Assembly (NCBI RefSeq): GCF_015074785.1
Contig: NZ_CP042464.1
Span: forward strand, 1,302,001 to 1,366,000
Direction: 5' to 3'
DNA length: 64,000 nt
From: Segatella copri
GTDB taxonomy: Bacteria; Bacteroidota; Bacteroidia; Bacteroidales; Bacteroidaceae
Position numbers and translations under genes: made by a program. The notes beneath the pieces are model-generated. The model was not told where the DNA came from and ran no database searches. It saw nothing but the letters and a program-made list of their open reading frames with translations. Below, piece by piece: positions 44,514 to 54,019 of the stretch (positions are counted from its first letter, which is position 1; every line of letters begins with the position of its first letter).

Positions 44514-46751
44514 TCAGAACAAGAATCCTGCATTGATATAGAATCCTACATTCTTACCCAAGCTAGAATAATTAGCCTGAATGCTTACCGGACCCAATAC
44601 GAAATCATAGGATGCCCGCAAGGCTCCTCCCCACAAATCATCACCGATGAGTATATGAGAAAACTTGCGGGCTTCCTTGCCATACTCTCCTAAGGCGGTA
44701 AGGTAGAACTTACCTTTTACCCGATAGCGGAAACCAAGCTGACCTGTCACCACATTGCGCTCCAGCAGATGAACATGCTGCGCACTCTCCCATGCCATCT
44801 GCCAAGGCAGATAGTAACCGTCAGCTACTCCACCTGCATAATTCTGATAAATGGCTGGTACGGAACTGCCAAACAAGAAGCGACTCTTGAGTTTAGGAAG
44901 CAGATAGAATCTGGAATTGAGACGTACGGCACATTCTCCTTGAAAAACAGCTTCACCGAAAGGATTACCATCGGCATAATGTATTCCGTCATCCGTATGC
45001 AGAATGCCCTGAACCTGAATGCGACTGCCACGGGTCGGGAAATAGCGGCGGTCGTAAGTATCCATCACAACAGATGCAAAGTAGTTCAGAAAATGGTCTG
45101 ACGAACGTGTCTGGATGCTTCCGTCGCGTTCGAACATATCAGAATGATAATGGTAATAATCAAACTGCACTCCCGATTTCAATCTGAAATTACCGATATC
45201 GCGGGTATAGAATCCAGCGAAAGAATGCGAAAGAAACTCCAGGGCATCCAACTTATGCTTGTCCGCATAAAGGTCGAAATCATAATGAGCCATACGATAG
45301 GAAATGCCAATTTTCGCTCCGAAAAGGTTGCCATAGGCATATTTCATTTCCAGATAGGGATTACGGGAAATGCGTCCTGTAAAGGCATAGTGATGACGGG
45401 TAGAAAACTGCTGGTTGTTGGATATCTGAGCTATGACGCTCGCCAGATCTTGTGTATCAAAACGTGCACCGACACTGATTCTTCTGGATTCGTTGGGTTC
45501 CAGCATGAATACCAGGTCATAAGGTTCCTCGTTAGACTGTCTGTATTCTACACGCGAAAAGATATTCAGTCCCCTGAGCATGGCAAGTGTGCCATCTATC
45601 TCCTCAGGACTGACTTCCGAATTCTCCCGTAAAGCTATTTTCTTTCTAATCCACTTTTCCTCCTCTCCGCTGATGCCTTCTATCCGGATGCTTCCTATAT
45701 GATAAGCTTCCGTCTGAGAAGGTTTCTGCAGTTTGAGGCGTTTATCCTGTAATGTATCATCAGAAGCAACAGAATCACAAGCATCAGCATAGATATACTT
45801 TCTCAGAGCCATCAGTTCATCCCATTTCTGGCGGGCAGCCTGTTCTCCCCGCTGTATCATGGTATCAATGGCTTCAGACTGGAAACTGGCTGCCGAATAA
45901 CCTTTCAGAGAAGGATTGATATAAAGATCGGCTTCAGCCATATTCTTCCGGTATTTGTTCTGCCCCATCATACTTATGAGCTGTTCTACAACAGAAGAAG
46001 CCGATTTCAGCTCTTCCTTCTTCTTCCAGCCGGTACTCAAATCCACACAGATAATCACATCCGCTCCCATTTCCTTTGCCACATCAACCGGCAGATTGTT
46101 CAAGGCGCCGCCATCCACCAGCATCTTCCCTTTCCATTCTACCGGAGCAAACACGCCCGGTATCGACATGCTGGCACGCATCGCCAATGGCAACGAGCCC
46201 GATGAAAACACCACCTCCTTGCCTTCTACCAGATCTACCGCCACGCAACGGTAAGGAATAGGTAGGTTGGAGAAATCATCCACCTGATGATACCCCACGG
46301 TAAGTTTAGAGAAAAGGTTAAAGATATTCTGTCCCTTCACATAACCGGTTGGCAACGAGACCTTCCTCTCTTTGGAAAGAGGAATATGAACGATATATTT
46401 CTCCCTTTCTTCTTTAGAAAGGAAAGTCTCCGATTCACGTTTCACCTGGTCGCTCAAAAGGAAAAGCCAGTTCTGGTTACGGTAGAGGCTGTCGATATCA
46501 GCAGCATCGTAGCCGATGGCATAGAGTCCGCCCACGATGGCACCGATACTGGTTCCGGCAATATAATCTACAGGAATATCAGCCTCTTCCAGCACCTTGA
46601 GCACACCTACTTCAGCCGCGCCCTTGGCACCACCTCCACCCAACACGAGCCCCACCTTCTTGCGTGGCTGCTGGGCTTGCAGAGGAGTATGTGCAAAGAA
46701 GCAGCAGAATAAAACCAAAAAACATAATATCTTATCTCGATGTACCATCAT
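44514..46751 (-). CDS. Patatin-like phospholipase fused to outer-membrane beta-barrel
   Basis: The 745-residue protein starts with a signal peptide (KILCFLVLFCCFFAHTPLQA), then a patatin domain: oxyanion loop GLVLGGGGAKGAA, nucleophile in AGTSIGAIVGG, and catalytic Asp in LVDGGALNNLPV. A POTRA-like segment (YHIGSIRIEGISGEEEKWIRKK) follows, and a 16-strand-like BamA/D15 barrel ending in YINAGFLF. This is the PlpD/type Vd autotransporter-like architecture: the lipase is at or through the outer membrane. Starts at 46751 and 46748 (MMVHRD) are both possible. Confidence 0.92.
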   Translation of the reverse strand: MMVHRDKILCFLVLFCCFFAHTPLQAQQPRKKVGLVLGGGGAKGAAEVGVLKVLEEADIPVDYIAGTSIGAIVGGLYAIGYDAADIDSLYRNQNWLFLLSDQVKRESETFLSKEEREKYIVHIPLSKERKVSLPTGYVKGQNIFNLFSKLTVGYHQVDDFSNLPIPYRCVAVDLVEGKEVVFSSGSLPLAMRASMSIPGVFAPVEWKGKMLVDGGALNNLPVDVAKEMGADVIICVDLSTGWKKKEELKSASSVVEQLISMMGQNKYRKNMAEADLYINPSLKGYSAASFQSEAIDTMIQRGEQAARQKWDELMALRKYIYADACDSVASDDTLQDKRLKLQKPSQTEAYHIGSIRIEGISGEEEKWIRKKIALRENSEVSPEEIDGTLAMLRGLNIFSRVEYRQSNEEPYDLVFMLEPNESRRISVGARFDTQDLASVIAQISNNQQFSTRHHYAFTGRISRNPYLEMKYAYGNLFGAKIGISYRMAHYDFDLYADKHKLDALEFLSHSFAGFYTRDIGNFRLKSGVQFDYYHYHSDMFERDGSIQTRSSDHFLNYFASVVMDTYDRRYFPTRGSRIQVQGILHTDDGIHYADGNPFGEAVFQGECAVRLNSRFYLLPKLKSRFLFGSSVPAIYQNYAGGVADGYYLPWQMAWESAQHVHLLERNVVTGQLGFRYRVKGKFYLTALGEYGKEARKFSHILIGDDLWGGALRASYDFVLGPVSIQANYSSLGKNVGFYINAGFLF

Positions 46752-46786
46752 ATTGCTCCTTTTTAAAATGAATAACTGACACAGCA

Positions 46787-46897
46787 AATACTCTTCACTC
46801 TTCACCACCCCCTCCGGAATACCGATAAACAGGGCAGTTGGCGGAGGTGAAGAGTTCTCAGAAGCTCTTCACCCACTCTTCACCACTCTTCACCTAA
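46787..46897. repeat. Dispersed intergenic repeat, copy A
   Basis: About 110 bp: CTCTTCACTCTTCACC, a core with CCTCCGGAATACCGATAAAC, then GGTGAAGAGTT, a short loop, and CTCTTCACCCACTCTTCACC with one more unit. The GGTGAAGAG/CTCTTCACC parts pair as a hairpin. Nearly the same element is at 53849-53961, and a variant in the other orientation at 54020-54125. Confidence 0.88.
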
Positions 46898-46973
46898 ATA
46901 CTTTTTCAAGAATCCGACAGAAAAGAGAAGAATGATATTTCTTTTCCTCCATATTTCTTTCGCTTATATAGTT

Positions 46974-47321
46974 CTAATGATAATCCTTTCTTATTATCCT
47001 GCTGGCTCGCAGGTTCAGCTTACTAGGATCTTGGCGCATATACCAGAGATCCACAATTCGTACAAGATTTGAATCTTCATCATAGAAATAGATAATCTTG
47101 AAGTTCTTCATGATGATGGCGCCACGATACTTTTGCCATTTCTGCAATTCAGGAACAAAAGGATAGCCGGTCGGCATAATTTCCAAACGATGCCTAATCT
47201 TCTCATACTCAGCATTCCAATTCTTTACCGTTTTCCTTCCAAATTCAGAAAGTGCATATGCCACACACTTTTGAAATTCTGCAAGAAAAAGCCTTTCAAC
47301 TTTTATTTCTACTATTTCCAT
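46974..47321 (-). CDS. ParE/RelE-like toxin
   Basis: The 115-residue protein has the RelE/ParE fold pattern: two N-terminal helices (FLAEFQKCVAYALSEFGRKTVKNWNAEYEKI), then strands with YRGAIIMKNFKIIYFYDEDSNLVRIVDLWYMRQDPSKL. ParE members poison gyrase and RelE members cut mRNA on the ribosome; the target here is not known. Its start overlaps the end of the upstream antitoxin-like gene by 10 bp, the standard layout for a type II pair. Confidence 0.82.
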   Translation of the reverse strand: MEIVEIKVERLFLAEFQKCVAYALSEFGRKTVKNWNAEYEKIRHRLEIMPTGYPFVPELQKWQKYRGAIIMKNFKIIYFYDEDSNLVRIVDLWYMRQDPSKLNLRASRIIRKDYH

Positions 47322-47581
47322 CCCGGTATTGCCTTTCGCATCTCCGCTTCAAATTCATCTATGGAAATCCAACGGTCTGGATCATCCAAGTATTTCTCAA
47401 CCTCTGCGCAATGCTCCATCACCTGTTCCAGCGAGCGCCCCATAGGATAGGAATCGGTGTCATAAGCCTCATCCCATGATACGGATGATGCTGATGTTGC
47501 CGAACGATAAGCAGGTGATGGCTCACAAACCTTATCCCCTGCTATCTTAGATTCCTCTATATGATATTTCTTTTCCTCCAT
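47312..47581 (-). CDS. Antitoxin-like partner of the ParE/RelE-like toxin
   Basis: The 89-residue acidic protein has a disordered N-terminal half and a C-terminal part WISIDEFEAEMRKAIPGWK with a helix of the kind that binds RelE/ParE toxins. It lacks a recognisable ribbon-helix-helix or HTH. Assignment rests on gene order, size and overlap with the toxin gene. The promoter TACTTTTG lies at 47622-47629 on the minus strand. Confidence 0.65.
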   Translation of the reverse strand: MEEKKYHIEESKIAGDKVCEPSPAYRSATSASSVSWDEAYDTDSYPMGRSLEQVMEHCAEVEKYLDDPDRWISIDEFEAEMRKAIPGWK

Positions 47582-47621
47582 ATTTTCTTTCGCTTTTAAA
47601 GTTCCACATTGCTTATTGGTG

Positions 47622-47629
47622 CAAAAGTA
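47622..47629 (-). promoter_or_regulatory. Promoter (-7 box) of the ParE/RelE-like pair
   Basis: TACTTTTG on the minus strand followed by CA, about 40 bp before the antitoxin-like gene. Confidence 0.65.
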
Positions 47630-47731
47630 CGAAGAAAGATTGGTATTCGCAAGAAAAATACTAGAAAATTGCAGAGAAAGCTGAAATATAATGGATTATG
47701 CAGATAAATTCCCCACGCAAAGAACAAAATA

Positions 47732-47765
47732 AAACCAGCCTTCTCCTGCAAAAAGGCTGGCTTTA
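47732..47765 (-). terminator. Terminator of the type III restriction operon
   Basis: AAACCAGCCTT and AAGGCTGGCTTT form a strong stem with T-rich sequence on the minus strand side (TTTTATTTTG). A second dyad (GCATTTGC...GCAAATGC, 47777-47805) lies between it and the res stop. Confidence 0.8.
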
Positions 47766-47808
47766 TTTATCATTATTGCAGCATTTGCTTCATTTGCAGC
47801 AAATGCTC

Positions 47809-50715
47809 TTACATATCAAACAGATTACCCGTTGCCACAGAATACGATACCTTGCACTGGTTGCAGATATCAGTAATCGTAGCGCCACTTCCACTCAACG
47901 AGTAGAACACGCTCTCGCCTATTAAAACATACTCCCAGGTGCGGTTCATTCTATCCTTAGACTCCAACGCGTTGATTTTCTTTATCCACTCGATGGTTGC
48001 CGTCTGTTTCTGACGCACGTTCACGTCATCTACCTTGTCGTCGCCCTTGGTTTCAATCAGATAAACCTTATCAGCCGTAGCCACGATGAAATCAGGATGA
48101 TACGTTGCCATCAAGCCATCCTTCCTTACATAGAAGATGATGGCGAAGGAATGGCCACTCTCATTAATCTTCAGAAATCTTTCTACCTCGGCATCCCTAT
48201 TCAGAAACTCAATGAATGCCTTTTCCAAACCTCCACCATGAGATGGATAACCTAGTCGGGGATAGATGCACTTCTGTACCTCCATGGAATAAGACTCTCT
48301 CATCTTGATGGCTTTGAGCGAAGAGAAATCTGTATGGCTCACCTCAGCATCTACCGTAGTCAGGCGGTTCTGCATTTTATAGATTGCCACCGCAAACTGC
48401 TCTACGATATGCTTCGTCACGATGCCATCCTTCGCCAGTAATATCTTCCAGTCGCTTCCCTGGAACGGGTCGAAAGACATGGTGAAAAGCCTCTTACGGA
48501 TGTACCAGTCCATCACCTGCACTGTTTGGGCACCATTAATCTGAATTGTTGGGAAGCCCTGTCGGCGACAGTTCTCAAAGCGCAAAGTTACTACCTTCAG
48601 CAACTTCTGCAGATATTCATTATATCCATTGGCATTGAAGAGATTAGCCGTTACCTTATACTTACCAAAGGTAGTCTTTGTCAAAGATTCCTGCGATACG
48701 AAGGTCTCCCCCTCCTTTGCCAGGAACTTACGGAGCAAAGACAGCGGATACATCGTGAATGGCTGTAAATCATCTAAATCTATTTCTGCATCTTCCAACT
48801 CTTCTAAGGAATCATGCAGAATAACCGGCCATTGGAAATCATACTTCCCGTAATCCTCACGAAGTCCCACGGTAAGAATATCGCCAGTAGCTCCTCCGGC
48901 ACCCACATCGCCTTCATCCACAGCCACCAAGCCCTGATCCTGCAAATCATCATAGAACTTGATGAAAGCCGGATGCTCCACGATAGACAAGGTGTCGATA
49001 TAGGTGCGGGGAGGCTGATGGTTCTTCAACACCCTCAGGCGGTCTTCACGCTTAATGTCGATATAATCAGGCTCTCGCCACATCAGTCGCAAGCCTCTAC
49101 CCACCAACTGCTCCAACAGGATTGGCGCCTGCGAAGAACGCAGCGGAACGAGCACGCAAATGTTGTTGACATCGAAGCCCTCACGGAGCATCAGCACCGA
49201 GATGACCACCTTCGGACTCTTATACCTATCTATATCGAAGAGCTTCTTCTTGATTTCCTGCCATTCCTCATCCTTCACCTCGCCCTGCTTGTTGCTGTCG
49301 ATGGTAACGATGTCTTCATCTTCCAGACCTTCCGACTTCAGAAACTCTTCTACAAAAGGAGATACCGTGGTGTCCTGGCAGACGATGAGCATCTTCGGGT
49401 TCTTAGACGCATCATTCTTCAGGAATTCTTCTTCCAACTTGTTCAGCTTGGTCAATCCGGCACGGAGCATCATGCGCTGGCCTTCGCTCAGCCCCACTAC
49501 CTTTCCCTGCTCATCACGCTCGGCGTTGTAATCCAGGTTCTCCAGGTCGGTAAGTTCCTGCCGACGGTCGAGCAGCAACAGTTTCACCAGTCCCTGCTTC
49601 ATCGCCATAGGCAAGTCAAAGTCAACAATGATATGCGGGAAGAAGAGTTTCACCTGCTTCTCTCCGGCACCCTTTGTATCAAAAGGAGTAGCAGAGAAGT
49701 CCACCTGTATGAATCTTGTACCCTTGGTGGCACTGATGGCATTCAGGCCTCTTTGCCATTCTACCTCCTCGGTTTCGCCATTACGCTTGATTTCGTGAAT
49801 ATGATGAGCCTCATCATTGATTACCATCAAATCCTTTAAACCAGCCAGATATTCCAGTTCGGTGCCACCCAGAGCACGGCGGTCGAGCATGCCGAGGTCG
49901 TTGCCAGCCGATTTGCCCGGACGGATAGGCAGCAGGTCGCTGATGATTTCTGCGGGTGTCACCGTGCTGGAATCGTCCACCTCCTCATCCTGCTCCTTCT
50001 CTTCCATCTGATTTTCAAACAGATGCCAGTTGGTCAGGGCAATCAGTCCCTCGCCGGTGGTCTTCCTGCCGATGCCATCCTCCTTGGTCACTACATTGTT
50101 CTGTATAAACGAAAACACCTCATCACGATAACGCTCGGGGATGAACACCTCCTGGTTCATGTAGTAGTCGTTGGTCTGAGGGGCACGATATTCCTCATCT
50201 CGCTTCTTTCTGCCGCAGAAGGCATCCAGCAGACGGTCGTAAACAATCAGACCCGGAGCCACTATCAGGAACTTCTGCGTAAATCGTCCGCTCTCCACAT
50301 CCTCGTGCCGGGCATTCAGCATCTGCCAGATTATCAGGGCATGCATCACCCATGTCTTTCCCGTGCCCGTAGCCATCTTCACTGCATACTTAGGCATCTG
50401 ATATTTAGGTTTGGCAAGCTGAGCCAGGTCGGCCCTATCCATCAGTTCCGGAATGATGCCCTGATAGGCATCCATCACGCAGTTTTCTCCCATCACTTCG
50501 TGCAGATAGATGATGTTGAGGATAGCCTGTCGCTGACCCTCATGGAAATTTCTCACACGCTCGTTGCAGAAACCCTCTCCAAACCAATAGTTTAAGAGCA
50601 AGGCGGTGGTTGGGGTCACCTTCTCCAGCATCTCCCCACTCTTCCAGGCGGCATTGACCACATCGGTGAGTCGATGCGCCAATTCCAAAGATATATTACT
50701 TGAATTGATATCCAT
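47809..50715 (-). CDS. res: Type III restriction endonuclease, Res subunit
   Basis: The 968-residue protein joins a superfamily-2 ATPase to a nuclease. Walker A is MATGTGKTWVMHAL (about residue 115), motif II INDEAHHIHEI (about 298), motif VI QLVGRGLRLMWR. The C-terminal nuclease shows HPDFIVATADKVYLIETKGDD, the PD...ExK pattern. With the Mod subunit it cuts DNA after ATP-dependent communication between two unmethylated sites. It lies 28 bp after mod in one operon. There is no frameshift or truncation. Confidence 0.95.
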   Translation of the reverse strand: MDINSSNISLELAHRLTDVVNAAWKSGEMLEKVTPTTALLLNYWFGEGFCNERVRNFHEGQRQAILNIIYLHEVMGENCVMDAYQGIIPELMDRADLAQLAKPKYQMPKYAVKMATGTGKTWVMHALIIWQMLNARHEDVESGRFTQKFLIVAPGLIVYDRLLDAFCGRKKRDEEYRAPQTNDYYMNQEVFIPERYRDEVFSFIQNNVVTKEDGIGRKTTGEGLIALTNWHLFENQMEEKEQDEEVDDSSTVTPAEIISDLLPIRPGKSAGNDLGMLDRRALGGTELEYLAGLKDLMVINDEAHHIHEIKRNGETEEVEWQRGLNAISATKGTRFIQVDFSATPFDTKGAGEKQVKLFFPHIIVDFDLPMAMKQGLVKLLLLDRRQELTDLENLDYNAERDEQGKVVGLSEGQRMMLRAGLTKLNKLEEEFLKNDASKNPKMLIVCQDTTVSPFVEEFLKSEGLEDEDIVTIDSNKQGEVKDEEWQEIKKKLFDIDRYKSPKVVISVLMLREGFDVNNICVLVPLRSSQAPILLEQLVGRGLRLMWREPDYIDIKREDRLRVLKNHQPPRTYIDTLSIVEHPAFIKFYDDLQDQGLVAVDEGDVGAGGATGDILTVGLREDYGKYDFQWPVILHDSLEELEDAEIDLDDLQPFTMYPLSLLRKFLAKEGETFVSQESLTKTTFGKYKVTANLFNANGYNEYLQKLLKVVTLRFENCRRQGFPTIQINGAQTVQVMDWYIRKRLFTMSFDPFQGSDWKILLAKDGIVTKHIVEQFAVAIYKMQNRLTTVDAEVSHTDFSSLKAIKMRESYSMEVQKCIYPRLGYPSHGGGLEKAFIEFLNRDAEVERFLKINESGHSFAIIFYVRKDGLMATYHPDFIVATADKVYLIETKGDDKVDDVNVRQKQTATIEWIKKINALESKDRMNRTWEYVLIGESVFYSLSGSGATITDICNQCKVSYSVATGNLFDM

Positions 50716-50743
50716 AGTCGTAATCTCCTATTCGTTCTTAAAA

Positions 50744-52654
50744 CTAACACTTCACATCCAGGATAACCTGACTCTCGAATCCGAACACATCTACCGCCTT
50801 GACGCAGACTTTTCGCTCGTCCTTATGCGGCATGGCAATTCGGGTGGAATATACGCAGTGCAGCGGGTCGCTGTCGTTATCCACGTTCTCACGATAATCC
50901 TGCCAGGTGCTGCGGAAGGTATCGCCGTCATAATCAGGGTCGATGCTCCAATATTCTATCAGCGAGAGAGGGTCCTGCTCCATCACCTTCTGCAAATTTT
51001 CCTTGTCCTTATCGTCCAACGGGATATTATCTGGCGAGAGCAGCACATAGTTGCTGAGACTGATATCGAGTTCATCCTCGCCATTGCCGTTCACGGTTAC
51101 TTCAACTGGGTTCACCACCAGATATTGCAAAGAAGAGAAGCGGACGGTTTTGTCGGCGATGAGCTTCTTGAAACCCTTCTTAGATAGCTTGTCGAGCAGA
51201 TCGGGCGGAATCACCAGCACCTCTACATTGCTGTTCTTATATTTCTCGATGGCTTGCGAGATGTCGAAGGCGAAGTTCCAGCCAAGCACGATGACTTTAT
51301 CCCAGTCGCCGCCGAGCAGAGAAGCCTTGGCTTCCACGGCACGGCGAACGGTAGCAGCAGTGGTCAGGCGGTTAGGGCTATCCACCATCACCAGGTTTCG
51401 GGTGCCCTTTACGTAACCGAAGTTTCTGTCGCTCACCTGCTCTGGAGAGAATGGTAAGGCACCGAAGAGGCCTAAGACTACCTGAGAGAGATCGCCCACT
51501 CGGCGGAGTTTCTTGTTGTTATGGAAAGCCTCTTTCTGATAGTCGCCGATGCTCTGATAGAGGAACGGATTTACTTCCTGATCGATAAAGCGCTTGCGCA
51601 TGACGAGGGCTGCCGGCTTGCCGATGTCGCAGGTAATCCAGCGACGGCCAAGTCTTTCGGCTACAGCTGCTGTGGTGCCGCTGCCACCGAAGAAATCGCA
51701 GACGAGGTCGCCTTCGTTGGAAGATGCCTTGATGATACGTTCGAGGAGGGCTTCGGGCTTTTGGGTGGCGTAATTCAATCGTTCTTTCGCCATTCCGTTG
51801 ATTGTTGCAATATACCATACATCAGAAGGTAAAGCTAATTCCGAATCACCTCTTCCCTTGTTACCATCTTTAATTAAGGCACCTTTATATTTTAAGCGAT
51901 TTGCTGTTGACTCACTAACTTGACGTTCTTCGAGAACTTCATTAGCATTAAATTTTATATTCTCTGCAGATTTACTATACATATAAATTGTATCATGCTT
52001 TCTATTCCATCTACTATCTGTTCTAATTCCCCATGAGTAACTCCAAACTATCTCATTTACAAAGTTTTCTTTTCCAAATATATCATCTAATATAGTTTTT
52101 ACATAAGGTCCAACATGCCAATCTATATGAACATAAATACAGCCATTAGATGATAGTAACTCTTTCATCAACACTAATCGCTTATAAATCATTTTCAGAT
52201 AAGAGATTGTTCCTTCTTCCCATGTATCAGCATAGGCAAATTGTTCTACTACCGTTGGCTTCTGTTGCAAATCAACTCCTGGCAACTTAACCTTCGTTCT
52301 ATAATCCGCCTTAGAATCAAACGGCGGGTCGATGTAGATCAAATCCACTTTGCCTCTTAATGAAGGCAAGCCCGTCTGAGGGTCTCCGGCAAGCAGTGCC
52401 TGCATGGTCAGGAGATTATCACCATACACCAGACGGTTCATCCAACTCCCCCCATCCAGGGCGGCATTGAATGCATTAGGGATATTGGGAACTTGTCCAC
52501 GGAAGAATCCGGAGACATCCTTGCGAGGCAACACCAGCTCATTGGTTTGCAACCCAATGCGTGTGCCACTGCTCAATCGCTCAATGATGCGCTGAGCCTC
52601 TTGCCTACCTTCGCTTGCAATACGAGGTAGTTCTTCAATCAATGATTTTGCCAT
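50744..52654 (-). CDS. mod: Type III DNA adenine methyltransferase, Mod subunit
   Basis: The 636-residue beta-class methylase has motif IV first ([18 protein letters not shown], about residue 105) and motif I later ([20 protein letters not shown], about 320), with the variable target-recognition region between and after. Such enzymes modify one strand of an asymmetric site. No simple-sequence tract that would make the gene phase-variable is seen. Codon use from about 51780 to 52250 is clearly more AT-rich than the ends, which suggests that this middle segment was exchanged. Confidence 0.95.
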   Translation of the reverse strand: MAKSLIEELPRIASEGRQEAQRIIERLSSGTRIGLQTNELVLPRKDVSGFFRGQVPNIPNAFNAALDGGSWMNRLVYGDNLLTMQALLAGDPQTGLPSLRGKVDLIYIDPPFDSKADYRTKVKLPGVDLQQKPTVVEQFAYADTWEEGTISYLKMIYKRLVLMKELLSSNGCIYVHIDWHVGPYVKTILDDIFGKENFVNEIVWSYSWGIRTDSRWNRKHDTIYMYSKSAENIKFNANEVLEERQVSESTANRLKYKGALIKDGNKGRGDSELALPSDVWYIATINGMAKERLNYATQKPEALLERIIKASSNEGDLVCDFFGGSGTTAAVAERLGRRWITCDIGKPAALVMRKRFIDQEVNPFLYQSIGDYQKEAFHNNKKLRRVGDLSQVVLGLFGALPFSPEQVSDRNFGYVKGTRNLVMVDSPNRLTTAATVRRAVEAKASLLGGDWDKVIVLGWNFAFDISQAIEKYKNSNVEVLVIPPDLLDKLSKKGFKKLIADKTVRFSSLQYLVVNPVEVTVNGNGEDELDISLSNYVLLSPDNIPLDDKDKENLQKVMEQDPLSLIEYWSIDPDYDGDTFRSTWQDYRENVDNDSDPLHCVYSTRIAMPHKDERKVCVKAVDVFGFESQVILDVKC

Positions 52655-52737
52655 AGCATTAAAGCTTAAATATAGTTTTAATGCGTAGCATGCTATTCTT
52701 TAAAACGAAGATTCCACCAAATACCCAAACGCAAAAA

Positions 52738-52878
52738 CGTGGACAGTTCAACTCATCCACGTTCAGAGGTACTTGGCGGAAACCTATGTATACAGACAAG
52801 TCGAACGCCCACGTATATCGCAGGCGCTCGCACATTTATTCATGTATACATTCTTTCCACCGCCAAGTTTCCTGAACG
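52738..52878 (-). ncRNA. Strongly folded 5' leader of the type III operon
   Basis: Three nested stems are visible: an outer one between 52760-52779 and 52860-52878 (about 17 of 20 paired), a middle one ATGTATACA (52786-52794) with TGTATACAT (52843-52851), and an inner CGAACGCC (52802-52809) with GGCGCTCG (52823-52830, one mismatch). A separate hairpin CGTGGA/TCCACG is at 52738-52761. The predicted mod transcript begins near 52952 and so includes all of this in a 300-nt leader. It could also be a mobile palindromic element. No family recognised. Confidence 0.7.
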
Positions 52879-52958
52879 TTTATCGAATAAACAGCAAACG
52901 CTATTATTTTAACCCACAAAAACAGACGTCATCACCCTAGGGCGAATCAATCCGAATG

Positions 52959-52989
52959 CAAAGATACTGCAAAAATCAAAGATAACAAA
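52959..52989 (-). promoter_or_regulatory. Promoter of the type III mod-res operon
   Basis: On the minus strand TATCTTTG (52959-52966) is preceded at 19 bp by TTTG (52986-52989). It is some 300 bp before the mod start, which implies a long leader. Confidence 0.7.
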
Positions 52990-53058
52990 AAGAATCGCCA
53001 CCTTTTTTATATTATCCCCCATTTTTTCTTGCGAAATCAAAATATTCTTCTCAAAATC

Positions 53059-53089
53059 TTTGGAGTATCAATAATTATCTGTATCTTTG
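53059..53089 (+). promoter_or_regulatory. Promoter of the PIN toxin-antitoxin pair
   Basis: TTTG at 53059-53062, a 19-bp spacer and TATCTTTG at 53082-53089 followed by CA. Confidence 0.8.
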
Positions 53090-53117
53090 CAGAGTGAAAT
53101 GTTTAAAAATTACAATT

Positions 53118-53342
53118 ATGGCAACACAAGTATTACAATTCAATCAGGCTCAACAGGCGGTGCTCAATGTTATCTCTTGTTTACAGTCAGAACAGGACTT
53201 GGCAGACTTGAAACGAACATTAGTTAAGTTCATGAATGACCGCTTGCAGCGAGAAATGGATAAGCTTTGGGAATCTGGCGAAATGAGCAATGAAAAGTTG
53301 CAGGAAATGCAGTCAGAACATTTGCGCACGGCTTATAAATAA
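53118..53342 (+). CDS. Antitoxin-like small protein preceding a PIN toxin
   Basis: The 74-residue protein (MATQVLQFNQAQQAVLNVIS and on) is helical and acidic-amphipathic, with QREMDKLWESGEMSNEKLQEM near its end, a form common in antitoxins of PIN-domain toxins in Bacteroidota. Its stop is 7 bp before the toxin gene. Start 53118 lies 29 bp after the promoter; an in-frame ATG at 53094 would be only a few bases after the -7 box and is less likely. Confidence 0.75.
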   Translation: MATQVLQFNQAQQAVLNVISCLQSEQDLADLKRTLVKFMNDRLQREMDKLWESGEMSNEKLQEMQSEHLRTAYK

Positions 53343-53349
53343 ACTGACT

Positions 53350-53775
53350 ATGCAGAGAAATATCGTCTTAGATACCAACTGTCTCTTGCAGATAATTGCA
53401 AGAAAAAGCAAGAATTATTTCTTATGGGAAGGATTCTTGAATGGAGACTATTGTCTCTGCTTTACAACTGAAATTTTAGAAGAATACGAAGAAATACTTT
53501 GTTTAAAAACGAATCGATTAATAGCAACTATGGTATTAGAGATTATAACTCAAGCTCCAAATACCCAAAGAGTTGATGCTCATTATCATTGGAATCTTAT
53601 CACACAGAATCCCGATGATAATAAGTTTGTAGATTGTGCAGTCTTTGCTAATGCCGATTTCATTGTATCAGATGATAAACATTTCAAAGATTTAGAAAAC
53701 ATCGATTTTCCAAGAGTACTAGTAGTTAGATTAGAAGAGTTTGCCAGATTATACCGAAATCCTGATGCCAATTAA
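53350..53775 (+). CDS. PIN-domain toxin (putative toxin component, PIN family)
   Basis: The 141-residue protein has the acidic residues of a PIN nuclease: IVLDTNCLLQ near the start, EILEEYEEIL, DDNKFVDCAVFANADFIVSDDKHF. Such toxins cleave RNA with Mg2+. The upstream small gene is the likely antitoxin. The frame is open back to 53290, but the ATG at 53350 (MQRNIVLD) fits the domain start and the 7-bp gap. Confidence 0.88.
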   Translation: MQRNIVLDTNCLLQIIARKSKNYFLWEGFLNGDYCLCFTTEILEEYEEILCLKTNRLIATMVLEIITQAPNTQRVDAHYHWNLITQNPDDNKFVDCAVFANADFIVSDDKHFKDLENIDFPRVLVVRLEEFARLYRNPDAN

Positions 53776-53848
53776 TTAAAACTCTTTTCATCATTGAATT
53801 GACACATATTTCGAGAGATAATATGTAAAAGAGCAGAAGCAAACACGG

Positions 53849-53961
53849 AAATACTCTTCACTCTTCACCAAACCCTCCGGAATACCGATAAACAGGGCGA
53901 TTGCGGGGGTGAAGAGTTCGCAGCAGCTCTTCACCCACTCTTCACCACTCTTCACCCATAT
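53849..53961. repeat. Dispersed intergenic repeat, copy B
   Basis: Nearly the same as copy A at 46787-46897 in the same orientation (roughly nine bases in ten by eye), including CCCTCCGGAATACCGATAAAC and the CTCTTCACC hairpin arms. Confidence 0.88.
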
Positions 53962-54019
53962 ACTTCTACACATCAACGCATAAAGGAGGATATACATCTA
54001 CCTATCGATTTTGAGTCCA

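Noticed and set aside
50744..52654. Phase-variable mod gene
   Set aside because: No homopolymer or short tandem repeat long enough for slippage is visible in the gene.
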